From Phallusia mammillata (Eukaryota > Chordata > Ascidiacea > Phlebobranchia > Ascidiidae): a DNA stretch of 64,000 bases. A model generated the notes under the pieces. The model was not told the origin of the DNA. It searched no databases and saw nothing but the letters and a program-made list of their open reading frames with translations. The position numbers were made by a program, and so were the translations under genes. The stretch is taken from assembly GCA_003260075.1 (NCBI GenBank), contig QLIY01000059.1:71599-135598 (forward strand). Reading direction: 5' to 3'. Positions 39,480 to 51,418 of the stretch are shown piece by piece; the first letter of the stretch is position 1, and the number at the start of each line of letters is the position of its first letter.

Positions 39480-40021
39480 TTATTTGCAACCAGCAAACAG
39501 TTAGTGTTTGTAGGTTGTTTTTTATTAGATAGTCTGCTTATCTAAGCACCTAGTGATAAGATCTAAAAACAAACAATTGCAATAAAATTAATAAACACTT
39601 TTACTTACATTGCATGCTTTTAATTACTTACATTGCATGTGGGTTATCACACAAACCAACATTATATTTACAATGAATGTACATGCATGATCAGCAGTAT
39701 AAAAGTTTGCTTCTATTGTTTGAGTTCAAACAGGAACAACCAGATGCATATGACAAAAACCATATTAAAAGTGCAATGGTATTGCAGGTGATTTATAATG
39801 GACAATTTCTTGAATTTTCCTTTTGAGTATATATATGTAGTTGATGTTTATCTCAGTAATACAAAGCACAAGCATTCGGCCATTGGCAAGGCAAATGTGC
39901 CTCTACAATACAACTTAGTCGTATCACAGAACCGCTCACTGTTTTACAAGGGACAAACAATAAAACGATGATAAAATGGCAAAAAAATATTGAAAATTAA
40001 ACTAATAACTCCATGTAAATT

Positions 40022-40576
40022 TTAAACTCTAATTTCATTGAGTTCATCAATTATATTCCGAACAGAAGGCAATTCAACTTGCCTAAGTAAATTAATGAGC
40101 TCTTCAAATGTTTTTGGATGACCATCATTAATTTTCCAGTAACCAAGTAACTTTGCACATGCTTGCTTTCTTTCAGTGATGTCTAAACACTCTTTTTTCT
40201 CAATTTCAGACAACTGGGTCCGATTTAACAATTCACGAAAGAGTCTTTTGTCACATTTTGATGCAATCATGTTTAAATGAACACCATCTACTTCTCTATC
40301 AGGTGCCAGACTTGGCTGTTCAACCTGAACACCGCCAGGTGGATGAACAAAATTGCGTTGATGGTAGAATGCTTCTGCCCGAAGCATAGGTCCTTCACCA
40401 GAACCTTCTGCATGTTGTATGTTGCTAACCATAGGCTGGGAGCTAGTAAGGCTTGTGGTTGTAGACGCATCCCCTTCTGGTCTTTGGACAACTGTGGGCA
40501 ACGCTCCTCCTGTTATCGACCCTGTGGTTGATTCATCACCACTTGGTCTTGTGTGATATCCATGAGGATTTGCCAT
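40022..40576 (-). CDS. Death-fold-like domain protein B (tandem paralogue)
   Basis: Intronless 184-residue frame starting MANPHGYHTRPSGDEST. The N-terminal half is low-complexity and carries two copies of a P-[SE]-GD-x-ST motif (PSGDESTTGS and PEGDASTTTS), matching PSGDDSTSST in its neighbour. Residues about 98-184 form the helical domain: RLFRELLNRTQLSEIEKKE, then CAKLLGYWK, a GHPKTFEELINLLRQVELP block and IIDEL near the C-terminus. This layout (helix, acidic helix, LLxxW, GxPxTxxxLxxLL) resembles death-superfamily domains. The identity is inferred from pattern only. It lies 542 bases upstream of paralogue A on the same strand, a simple tandem duplication. Function is unknown; it could be an adaptor, since no catalytic domain is attached. 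Confidence 0.77.
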   Translation of the reverse strand: MANPHGYHTRPSGDESTTGSITGGALPTVVQRPEGDASTTTSLTSSQPMVSNIQHAEGSGEGPMLRAEAFYHQRNFVHPPGGVQVEQPSLAPDREVDGVHLNMIASKCDKRLFRELLNRTQLSEIEKKECLDITERKQACAKLLGYWKINDGHPKTFEELINLLRQVELPSVRNIIDELNEIRV

Positions 40577-41348
40577 TACTTTAAAGTGGTGTGATCAGAA
40601 GTTTAGTACAAAATCTGCAACTGTAGAGATAAAAGGACAAAACATAAGAAAAGGATCTTGAGTCCCAGGGTCTTCTGTCAACAAGTTTAAGCAAGAATTG
40701 AGTTTATATGTAAAACTTAAAATGAGATGGGGTAAAATGTTTATATTTGAGGCTTTAAATTGTAAGATACAGGATAGTTTTTATCAATTGCATTGACGTT
40801 TGAAACAAGCAAAATGCATTACGCAGTTGTGCAGTGTTTTACTGTACAATCAGCAAACCATTCAAAAAGACACTGGCTAATCGGAAGCCAGTTAGCGAAT
40901 AAGATAGTAGGTAGCTAGGTACGTTTACGTACAGATAATCGAGTAAGCGCTGTGTTTACTGTTTACTAAATCATCAAAAACAAACAAATGGCATGTTGGT
41001 TTCATTCAAACTTCCAACTAGCACCTGATTGCTAAGTTTTTGCCTCTAATTTTGCATTGTTTCTCCCACTATGTGCAGAAATAGCGTCAAAGTCGTTGCC
41101 GCGAGATTTTTCATTTGCTAAGCATCATACGTGAAAGTGACGTCACAACCCTTTTTCACCAATACCACTGTTCCGAACAATTATAACTACTTGTCATGTC
41201 TCGAGACTTTGTGGATGTCAATAGTAGTTGAATTTAACAAAAAGGCTTTAAACTATCACAGAAATTGTGCAAAGTTATATCAACGGCTACAAAAAACTTC
41301 CGGCTGAAGAGGGGAACTGTTCATGATATTTGTGTGAATCTTTATTAC

Positions 41349-41397
41349 AATCATGGCGCCCTCTATTAATAATCTAGTAATAGAGGGCGCCATGATT
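41349..41397. repeat. Perfect 20-bp inverted repeat with 9-base loop
   Basis: Arms 41349-41368 and 41378-41397 are exact reverse complements containing ATGGCGCCCTCTATTA. No reading frame or target duplication explains it. It may be a fold-back repeat remnant or a transcribed hairpin. Confidence 0.9.
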
Positions 41398-41748
41398 AAA
41401 ATGCAAATCAGTGTGATGTGACCACGTGACTTATGTTCAAAACACCAATAAATTTCCCTGCGGCTGAAGTTCGTAAGTTACTTCAAATATTTTTACGGAA
41501 AAGATAAACCAACACATGTACGTAGTGTTGCATAAAATATAAAAGTAGCCTACATAGAACGCACAATGATTGCGACATAACCACAAACGCCCTATGCCGT
41601 ATTTATTCGATTGTAAGCCGCGAGTTATAATGTTTTTAACCCACAGTTTGTGCGGCGTACAATCTAGGGAGGCTTGCATTTTAATATCATTCCGATCATG
41701 CGCGTCCGCAGGAAAAAATACAGGGGAGGGCAATTCTATCGTCACATC

Positions 41749-41759
41749 GGGGGGGGGGG
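41749..41759. other. G-tract gap without visible flanking duplication
   Basis: Eleven G's like the other joins, but I see no repeated sequence on either side, so this may be a true sequence gap of unknown size. Confidence 0.6.
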
Positions 41760-44700
41760 ATTCGATAAACGGTATTTCAGAACAAAAATCATCTGACTGT
41801 CCTACTCATTCTTGCCAATCCCAAAGTAACATAAAAATACAATAAACACAATATTAACTATTACTAAAATATGCGGTAGGTTAGCAAACGATTTTTAACG
41901 GAAGTGGGATATACATAAACAAACCTTATCAGATGACGATAAAGTGAAGATATTACATAAAGGCTTTTTGACACATCCACCAGTGACGTAATAATATGCT
42001 TGTTACCGAGCCTAATATGTGTTTTTATTATTATGTGTAATACAAAATTATTTATAGTTGCTTACATTTAAAGCATGTTAAACTTTTACTGAGATAAAAA
42101 TAGGCATATTCCGGGAATGTTTACACTACAGCAAATTAGCCCGTCCGCTACATCTATTTAGGTCAAAATTGGGCAAAATGTAAATTTTTGTGTAGGCAAG
42201 AGTAAACTAACATTGTGTGTCGTAAACATTAGGGTCAACAGTCTCCTTTTCTGGCCAAATTAAGGTTTAATTACATCCCTGCTAATTAATGATCATCAAA
42301 TTATGTTAAAAAAACATTGTTTCCCATTCCTAAGAGCCGGGTGGACCAATTAGGTTAAATCGTATGTGTTTGTAAACCTTATCTATTGCATAGAGTTACC
42401 AAACCGCGTAGTACATCTTGTTCCGTAAATCAGTTGTACTGTATGTCCTTTTGCGGAGCGAGTATTTCAAGCTGGGGTTATTTTTAGCAAAGTATCAAAA
42501 AAACTATTTTTTTTTTTTTGATTAAAATTTATAAACAAAAAGTCTGAATGTTTATTCGTCTAAAAAAAAACATATGAAACATTTTTTGTTTCGAACCAGC
42601 CTTTTTTACACTTGTTGACAGATGTCGAAACTTTGTAATCTAAGTTTACCACTTGAATTTTCCAGTGAATAAGCTTGTGGTTTACTTTTATACGCCTTTG
42701 AGGCATTCCAGCGGCAACTTGTCATAGTTTCTGGATTGTTGTTTGACTTGACAAATATAGACTAATAGATCATGTCATGAGGTAATGTTGGATTTACAAC
42801 ATATTGTACATCAAAAAAATCATTCGTTTCAAAACTGTACCAGATACGATTTAAGCGGCTAGTTTTATAAGAATAATTACTGTACTAAAAACTGAAAAGG
42901 CGTTCTAAACAGCGAAAAACCGGAGCACAATAGAATACCAAGTATTTGCTTCTTTACAGTATTTTGTTACATTGAACAGAGTTTTCAGTTCTACGAAGCG
43001 AGCCACCTTAAAAATGCACGTGACATTACATTGTGTTGATAAGATTCATACGTCATTGAAGTTGACTGAAGCAAGGAATTTAGGTAAAAATGTAGAAGCG
43101 CCTTATTCGAAGTAAACTAGGTCGCCTGAAGCGATCAGAATGCTGAAATGTGATTGGTTAAGCTACGGCGGGTTCGGTGTGGGTGTGTCCAGCCTCAACG
43201 CGGCACAACCAGACAATCTCTAATTATCGTCAGAAAAGCGTATGGAGATGTATAGACCGAAGTCACGTCGTCTTGTTTTTCTGACTTTTTCAACGTTGTT
43301 TTGCTAACAGCACCAGGATTGTTAGACTGAGAAGTGGAAGAAAAAATGTATGATTGTTTTGTTGTTGATAAATGAAAAAGTGCATGTCATAGCCTACCTC
43401 TTAGGGATACGGTTTTGGCAATACCTAATGGCATATCCACCGGTCGCGTTTTCGGTTATGTTTTTGTAGTTTTATCACCTGACTCATTATGCACGAGTTA
43501 TCGTTCTTTAAATGTAAAAGCATGGTGTTGTATAAATCGTATTTAAAGTAGGCTATTTAATTGTTGTTGTTTTATGTTGATGTTAAGCGTTATAGGCTGT
43601 TTGTTTCAGTCTTTACGAAATAGTGGTCAACTATAACCTTCGATTGGCCAATATACAGACAAAGACGGACCTCGAAAACTAACCGTTGTAATCTTATTGG
43701 CAAGCACACATCACCACCATAACATCCGCCTTACGCCTGATTCGGCCGACTTTAAATACCCCAAGGCGATCAATGTTCATTCGTCTGTGACAAGAAACAG
43801 AAATCAATAGAGCGTTTTGCCTTTGCACACTGACTTTTTGACCATCCTGTGCACCACATTTGAGCGGTCATGCAACTGCAATCGCGTTTTGTCGTAAACA
43901 TGTCTTTGTTCTGTAGTGCTCGAATTCTTGTGCCGACTTCAAGATTTCCAAGAAGTCAGACGGCTATAGCCAAGTAAACAAGGTGTGGCGGTAAAACGTA
44001 AAACCTGGACATTTTTGTTATGCATTGTGTCAAACTGATTTCATTTGACATAATTTTACTCTTTTCTCTGTGGTTTATTGTCATTTGATCTATAGATGTA
44101 GATTATAAACCTTGCAAAATCCTAGTATTTAATTTGTTTTAAAAGAAAACATGACCCTCCACCAATTACCTTACCTAACAAATAGGGGTTAAATTTAAAG
44201 TTTGGGGTGAAAAGTACATAGCCTATCTGTCACCAACTGCGCAACAAAAAGAAAAAAAATGGGTTTTTGATGATGATCTTTCCCTTATTTTAGCATGACA
44301 CAAATTTGTTTTTCGTATCGCTTTAAATGCAACCGCCTAATCCGTTTTAAGCAAATTGGGCGGTGTTAATCGTGTTGTCATTTGGATGTAGCGTGTATCC
44401 AATGACCGCAAAATGTGTGTACCTGACGTCACTTTGTGTTTTCCTGAACTCAATTTAGGCGACTTTACCCGATAAAGACCGACAGGCCAACGTCAGCTAA
44501 TTGCTCAATCCACAGTGGCCAGTGCGTTGTCAGGATGCAACTCTGCTCATTAGCACAGCCACTCCCAGTCACCAACAAACCTTCGACTTTGATCGCTAGG
44601 GTGAATATAATTGCCGTCATTTTGTGATAATTAAGGCTTGCGGCCTGAGCGTCTGATAACTAATGGTGAAAAGTGTGGTGATTGGAAAGGCACGTTTGTG

Positions 44701-46304
44701 ACTGTTATTATTCTTGCGCTGACTGTTTGCTATAACATAGCTGCGGTGTTCGAAGACAGTTTACTAAACTTTTTTGACGCGAGCCAAATATTTGAAACTA
44801 TGCTTTTCATTATTTCCAGCGATAAGTGGAAATTTCTAAATAGTCTTTGAGTCGCATTTTAATCTGCAAAACCCAAAATATTTTCGAAAAGTTGGCTTTC
44901 GTAGAAATTACTGTGCCAGTTTCGGCCGAAATTATTCGACCAAACAACCCGATTTGGCCTAAATGTTAAACAGTGTTTGATGCTTATTGACTGTCAGACC
45001 ACTTGTCACGTTACAGAAAAAACATGACCACGTTAAAACATTTTTTGTGAAGTTATTGATACGTAACAGTGTCATTCAAAATACGAAGCGAAGTTAAGAA
45101 GCCCTAGGCCCAATGTCACGACCATACTTTGGTAAACACTGTTCTAAGACAGCAAATAACTTACACTATAGGGTGAATGATGCGAAATGGTATTAAAAGC
45201 GTATAACACAAATATTGCTTTTTGGCTATTGGGTATTTAAAGTGTAAATGTATACATATTTGAGTTTTCTTGGGTTCAATAAGTTTGTAGGACAAAACAT
45301 TTGCCCTGTTAAAAAATGCATATGTGGAGACTGATGGGAATGTGGTCACTTTGTCAACTTATACACGGGCAAAAGGAAGTATTACTAAAGATGATGTAAT
45401 TATGTTGCTTAGAAGGTTCCTGTCGGCCAATGCGAAGTTCATTCAATCGCTAGCGAGCAACTGGGCCATAGAACGAACGTTGCAAGGTGTTCACGCAATA
45501 GAAGTACGCCTAATGAGCATTAGAATGCGGCTACAGGACACACAACGTGACAATAGAAACGTACGACTAGGGTTCGGACAACGTACGGGATCGAAAAGCT
45601 CCGAGGCACCTACTAATTTCGCCTGAGTTTTGTATGCAAATAGAGATAACGATTACGCTCTATTCAATGCGCCCGCCATAAAGGCCCTGGATAATGAGGC
45701 AACGGGCGATTTTTTTTCGTTTCGCGCCCGAACGTCTGCTTTTTATGGAGTGTCGCTTGTGCGAACTGATGAGATGAGATATCTTGGTGTAGCGGCGGGA
45801 TGTTCTCAGGACATGGTTTTATGGATATGCGATGTAACTAAGATAGTGTGGTAGTGTTAAGGTGCAGGACTTAACAATGAGAAGTATTGATAAGGTACAC
45901 CAGACTTACGTTGTTATTGTCAAAGGACTTTCAATAAGGCTTCGTGTATAGTTATGGAATCTGTGACTATATACCCTGACCGCTTTAAGCCATATTAAAG
46001 CAAGAACTTAGAAGCAAGAAATAATGAAGCAAATAGAAAGATCCAAACGTAAACCTTTAAACAGTAATGATACAGACACCTTGAGCGGTTTCGTGTAACT
46101 GCCATAAACCTCAGAACTTCCACAAACTATAGGTTTATCTTGAAATCTTATGAAGGTGTTTAAAACAGGTTTTTACAACTTGGTTATTTCTATGTTCGTT
46201 TCAGCTTGCGCATGCCGATTCATAGGGATATGTGCCAAAGTTGTATTTTGCAATATTATTAATTATACTTGCTGCTTAATACACAACACCTCAAAACCGC
46301 GACA

Positions 46305-49300
46305 ATGCAAGCCGCTGCAGGTCCTACTTACTACACAGACGCTGGAAAGGTAAGTTGAACAATATCATGCTTGTGCTTATATTTCATCCGTACGGCGTTT
46401 CGACGTTTTCACAAATTCTGTCTGTTGTAGCAGCATCGAACGATATGAGATTCTTTACAATTTATTTTGATCTTTTATATTTGAGAGCGCGTTGTGGATT
46501 TCTATATACGCTGATTTTTGTGTTGTATTAGTAATTGATCATTGGTCTTTTCAAGGCTAATGAGACATGTAACAAAGAAAATAAGATATTTTTACTTCAT
46601 AGTCTGAACAGTTTCTTGTCAAATAATTTGTAAGCCATTACCCCAATGCCCGATGTCAATCTAAAAATACGTGGAGGCATATTCATTGTGATACTGCCTA
46701 AATATGCAATTTTAAGCTAAATGTATATCTCTTTTAGTTTGTCCAACCGATGTCCACCGCTCCTTATATGATGCCCCCATGTGTGGGTCAACAAGGGGGT
46801 GTTACTTGGGTTCAGCAATACGTCAACGGATCACCCATGTTGGTTCCAGTTTATACAGGTTGGTAATATGCTGCATGATTAGCGTCATGTCGATATTCTA
46901 AAATAAGGACGAGAAACTGCTGTCTTTTTTGGCGTTGTATCCCCTTTTCGTCAGAATTAAACATAGGATTTTTGATAAAAGTTTCTGATTTTGGCAAACC
47001 CAAGAGGTTATAAAAGGGTAACAAAGTTTGGTCAACGTGTAATATCAACTAACAATTTAAATTTATATTGTCATGCATTAAAACTATGTCGTAAACAAAA
47101 CTCTACAATGACAGCCCCTTTTAAATTACACTGCAACAATGTCGAATTAGAAGCTTTAAGCCTAGGCCATTAAGCCTATTGTGGCCTAAATTGAACCTCT
47201 TACGAGGCGCCGGAATTACCGGCCATATAACGAGAGGCAATTGCAGGACGACCCTACGTGTTCGCTTATAAAACAGAAAGAGATCAACTTAGCCTTAACC
47301 ATGGCTCGTTGCACTGAGGCCATAAAATTACCGCTGTATGACGTCACAATATGTGTGATGCGAGTTCAGGCATTTTAGATCGAGACGGTCTGATTGCTGT
47401 TTACGACTAGACGTTGATATTTGATCAGGCACATGATTTGCAGTTAAGGTCAACTCTTGGTAACCTTGCATTTATCTCTATCAAACAGTTTTCTTACACC
47501 AAACAACATGTTCCTGGCATCTGTGTTTATTACAAAATGTACACTTTTTTAAGAAATATAATTGACATTCTTGCTTTTTTCACCAAATTTTATGAGGCAA
47601 ACGCAAATTCTTATGCAAACCTTTAAATACAGGAAATCGTATAAGTTTCTACCCTTACATTTTTACAGTCACGCCATCCCAGCCTATGCAGTACTACCAA
47701 CAGCCGGTCTATTTCAACACACAATATCGTGACAACAATGCCGAAAACCATTATCAACAAGGAGTCTGTGGACACCAGATGCCTCTGGCTGGTCCTGAAA
47801 GCCAAATAAATTCAACCCGCACTGGAGTCATCCACAAGGTGACGCCAAGCAAACGCTCTTCAGTCTCCAGTGATGTGTCCGGCTCCGGGTTCTTGCCCTC
47901 CAACGACCAACGCATCAAAACCACTTCGCAGGTAGGACTGCCAGTTCACAGTTTTGATTATTTAAGCTAAATCGTAGATGTGCTAAAGTTTAAGAGCAAA
48001 CTATATTTGGTATTACCGTTCGGACTTAGCAATACAATACATCACTTTTGTTTTATATTACGTTTTACGCAAAAGCTTGTTCTAGAAGAAAATGATGTTT
48101 CTAATTAAAGATAATTGCTTTTAACGCAAAAAAGTGTAAGAAACTGCCTCGTTGTGGAACTTTATCAAAAGCAACAATTTTATATTACAACTATAGCTAA
48201 GCAACGCAAGACAAATCTACGCCACACCGAAACGGGAAATTCTGAGATATGAGAGCGCCGACAGTGGAATCGCTGACTCACCGCCATCGGTTGCCTCGGT
48301 CGTTTGGAGCGGAGACGAATCGCTTGAAGATTCTGATAGCGTGGACTCAAAGAACGGACGAATTAGCGAGAACGGCTCAGAATCAGGCACAAAGGTATTA
48401 TAACATCTGACCTGTGGTGTTTGAATCCATACGGCACCTGTTGTGTTTGAACCTATACTATATTTGCATGGAAAAATTATATGCTAATGAAGTATTTTAA
48501 ATTACCATAAAAGATGGTGAGGTTTACAAATGTGTATAAATTCACAGGATAACGATGAGGACTGTTGGACCGTTCAGGATGACGTCAGATACTGGGCTCG
48601 CTTGGGACAAACCGGCCCCAACCGGTACCAGTCCAGCGCTATTGCCAAACAGGTCGAATACTACCTCTCCGACGACTATCTGGTCAAGGACAAGTATCTC
48701 CTACGTCAGATCCGCTGCAAGAAGGACGGATACGTCAGCATTAAACTCATTACGTCATTCAAGAAAGTGAAGAAACTGACACGTGACTGGCAGGTCGTGC
48801 GCAGCGCCATTGCGCGGAATTCATCTGATATTGTCGTGAGTCCCGAAGGATTGAGGATTCGTCGACGGACAAAGCTTTCTGACAACTTGCGAAAGCCGAG
48901 ACTTCTTACCAGTGTATTGGTAAGTTATGGTTTTGAGTGCTAAATGCACAAGAAAACGGTTTGAAATAACCATGCAGTTTCAGTAAATATATCTGACAAA
49001 AATTTACCGGGGTCCGCCTTTAGCCTATTATCCAGCCTAAATGTTGTAATGTTAAAATATAATTGTTCCATATATGATAGCTAACTGATTTTAGCCTGGA
49101 AATAAGTGTTCCCAAACCTGTGCAAAAATTACAATAGTAGAAAAGTAGAATAGTTGAGTCTTAAATTACCATTTTTAAAAATACAAGTTTTAGGATTTTA
49201 CATCAAGGAAAACGTTATTTTGACGAGTGGTAACATATAATTTAAACACGTTGTTTTCTCTGTTCCAGGTGATTCGACTGCCCGACGATTACAATTCCGT

Positions 49301-50991
49301 GGAAAAGGTAACTTCTCTTTTCCGCAACTTTGGCGAAATCAGCTTCGTGAGACTTCTGCGTGCCAACAAGGAAGTCCCCGCCGACCTCAGGAATTACGCT
49401 ACTCAAGTTCACGACATAGGTACAACACAACACGAAGCGATGTTTTTTTGCGGGTTCCGGCCGTGCTGAAAACAACTTTTGACGAAAAGCATTCGTCGCC
49501 TGGGGCGATCGGTTCTGTCACGTCAGCTGCATTTTCAGCAACATGTGATGTGACGTAGTTAGTATACGCATGGCATAAGGCACGATTCCTCGACAATAGA
49601 ATTCATTAAGCCCTAAGGCGGAAAAGTTTGGCTTAATTCCGCTGGTTTTGGATAAAAAACATCTTCGGTCCGTTTTGGGAAACTGCATACTTTACTGGTG
49701 ATACTATGCTCCGAATTTTACGCCCGTTATTTATGGATTGTTGAACATCAGTTATAGATACAGAGGCATATAACTTACGAAAAAAACAGCAAGAACATTT
49801 TATACTCGTAGGGCCTCAAATTAGAAAAATACCAACAAAATATAGCTTTTATAAACACTGAAATATGTTTACATTCAGGTACCACATTGTGTGGTGTGAT
49901 TGACTTTGAGTGTTCGGAGGATGCCCTCAACGCTGTGCGCATTGTTAAGCATTTCCAGAAACAAAACGAATGCCCGGAAGACAAAAAGTCGCCGGAGGAT
50001 GAAGAAAACACAATCCCGATGCTACAGAAATACAAAGATGCCCTTGAAGGTAAACTAAGGCTCTAAATTGACATTCTAGGTGTTGCTAAACAGAGAACAT
50101 CGTTTTTGTTTGTTGTAACAAGTCGCCCGGGCCTCTTGAAGCCAAAGCGTATAAATAAAATATTGGGAACATTGTCTAAAAAGCAACAATAAATAAGTCT
50201 TCCTTACTGGGTATCAACCCTGAAACTTTCGCCTTATGTAGTAGAAATACTTGTAAGGCCGGCTTGATTTGGTATAACACCTCTAATAGGCCTGACGTAA
50301 AAACTGTATTGGAAAGACTTAAAGTATAATTTAGTACTTTCTTCCCCACGATGGTGGTCTGCACCAAGGCAATTATAGATTTAAGTGCACTTTCGCAATT
50401 ACGACAGTAAAATGTAATCAAGCCTATTAAGGAATGACTGCATTGGGTGTTTTGATGTGGAATTTAAAATACACGTCCTGTCCGGAAAGGCAGAAACAAC
50501 ACGCTAGTTTAAGACCGCAAGTGTCCTTTAAGTGCTTGTGGTATTAAAGCTCAATCGTTTTTAAAGGCTTGCCTTCTCTCGGTGACATGCGGCTTGCACT
50601 CCTTGGTCCACGAGTACGAAGGACCCTGTACAGACAAGACAGAAGCCAAGATCTTCCTGAAGAGCAAGTCCAAGACACCGGAAGTGAAGCATCCGATGAC
50701 GCTTTTACCTCCAACGAAGTGAAACTCCCTGACATGAAACGCCGCTCTAGTGCCGACGACGGTCTGAAAGTTGAAAACCGCCTTTTGCCAAGCCATGACC
50801 TTACAAAAGAAGTTTGCAGCAGTTCGCTCCCAAAGAACTTTGGCGCTTCCTGCTCGTGGCTCCACCAAAGACGCACCGCAGCCCTAAGCCACCCGCAACA
50901 GGCTGCGACGAGACTATTCCACGTGATCCGCTCACCTAGAGGCCCCGACAACACAGCGGGTTTCAATTTGAAACGCACAGTGCCAAAATAA
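46305..50991 (+). CDS. LARP6: La-related protein 6, eight coding exons
   Basis: Predicted 581 residues from exons 46305-46349, 46738-46858, 47669-47931, 48197-48394, 48548-48919, 49269-49419, 49879-50049 and 50567-50991, all GT/AG and in phase. Residues 1-110 are Pro/Tyr/Gln-rich and end in a QYYQQP-type stretch; 145-205 are acidic and Ser-rich. The La motif lies at about 239-310 (AIAKQVEYYLSDDYLVKDKY, KKDGYVSIKLITSFKKVK, LTRDW). An RRM-like domain starts at 334 (VIRLPDDY, FRNFGEISFVRLLR, CGVIDFECSEDALNAV) and runs to about 440. The C-terminal SUZ-C type block SPRGPDNTAGF is about ten residues from the end. Vertebrate LARP6 binds the 5' stem-loop of collagen mRNAs through the La-RRM module; the RNA target here is unknown. 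It is longer than human LARP6 (491 residues), mainly at the N-terminus. A non-coding upstream exon or trans-spliced leader is possible. Confidence 0.95.
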
Positions 50992-51146
50992 ATCCCTTTT
51001 ACATATTTTTGCGCTTTCCTATTAATATTTGCTGTTTTCTTGTTTTTCGTTCAGGTGCGTGTTATTGACAAAGTTGCAATAGGCAACATCGTTGCTACGA
51101 CAAAATTTGGGCGCTGTATTTATGTATGCTCCCCTTTTTCGTATCT

Positions 51147-51152
51147 TTTAAT
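51147..51152 (-). promoter_or_regulatory. Candidate polyadenylation signal for the GYAGFVP gene
   Basis: A TTTAAT on the + strand gives ATTAAA on the minus strand about 270 bases past the stop at 51419. If used, this transcript would overlap the LARP6 3' UTR by roughly 150-200 bases. The position may be off by one or two bases. Confidence 0.25.
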
Positions 51153-51294
51153 GCTGTACTAGTTGTGGTTGGTGTCGCTTGTCTGTACACAAATGTCGAG
51201 TTGCACATTGAGTTATTTTGCCATAACATACGTGCCTTGCTTTTCTTGCTTTTCAAATACAGCCTAATACCAAAACAGCACTGGAAAATGACTG

Positions 51295-51300
51295 AATAAA
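51295..51300 (+). promoter_or_regulatory. Candidate polyadenylation signal for LARP6
   Basis: AATAAA about 300 bases after the LARP6 stop codon and 119 bases before the stop of the opposing gene. An earlier AATAAA overlaps the stop codon itself and is less likely to be used. Confidence 0.45.
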
Positions 51301-51418
51301 TCATATTAGATGTTTTGAGGCCAGTTATAAGGGGGAAAGCGTTCAGAAAAATATTTGTCAGTTAAAAAAGCTTTTTATCGAAAAAAAAAACAGTACAAAA
51401 GATGCTGTAAAAACTGTG

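Larger units (their letters stand above)
40577..46304. other. Divergent intergenic region between death-fold protein B and LARP6
   Basis: About 5.7 kb with no convincing reading frame. It holds a perfect hairpin near 41.35 kb and a G-tract gap at 41749. It should contain the promoters of both flanking genes; a CTTTAAATACCCC at 43751 is TATA-like but its link to either gene is a guess. Confidence 0.4.

Noticed and set aside
30083..40576. Operon of the dehydrogenase and the two death-fold genes
   Set aside because: Same strand, but gaps of about 540 bases are too large for a typical tight tunicate operon and there is no shared function.
45324..45626. 100-codon + strand frame upstream of LARP6
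   Set aside because: No domain or conservation argument and no link by splicing to LARP6.
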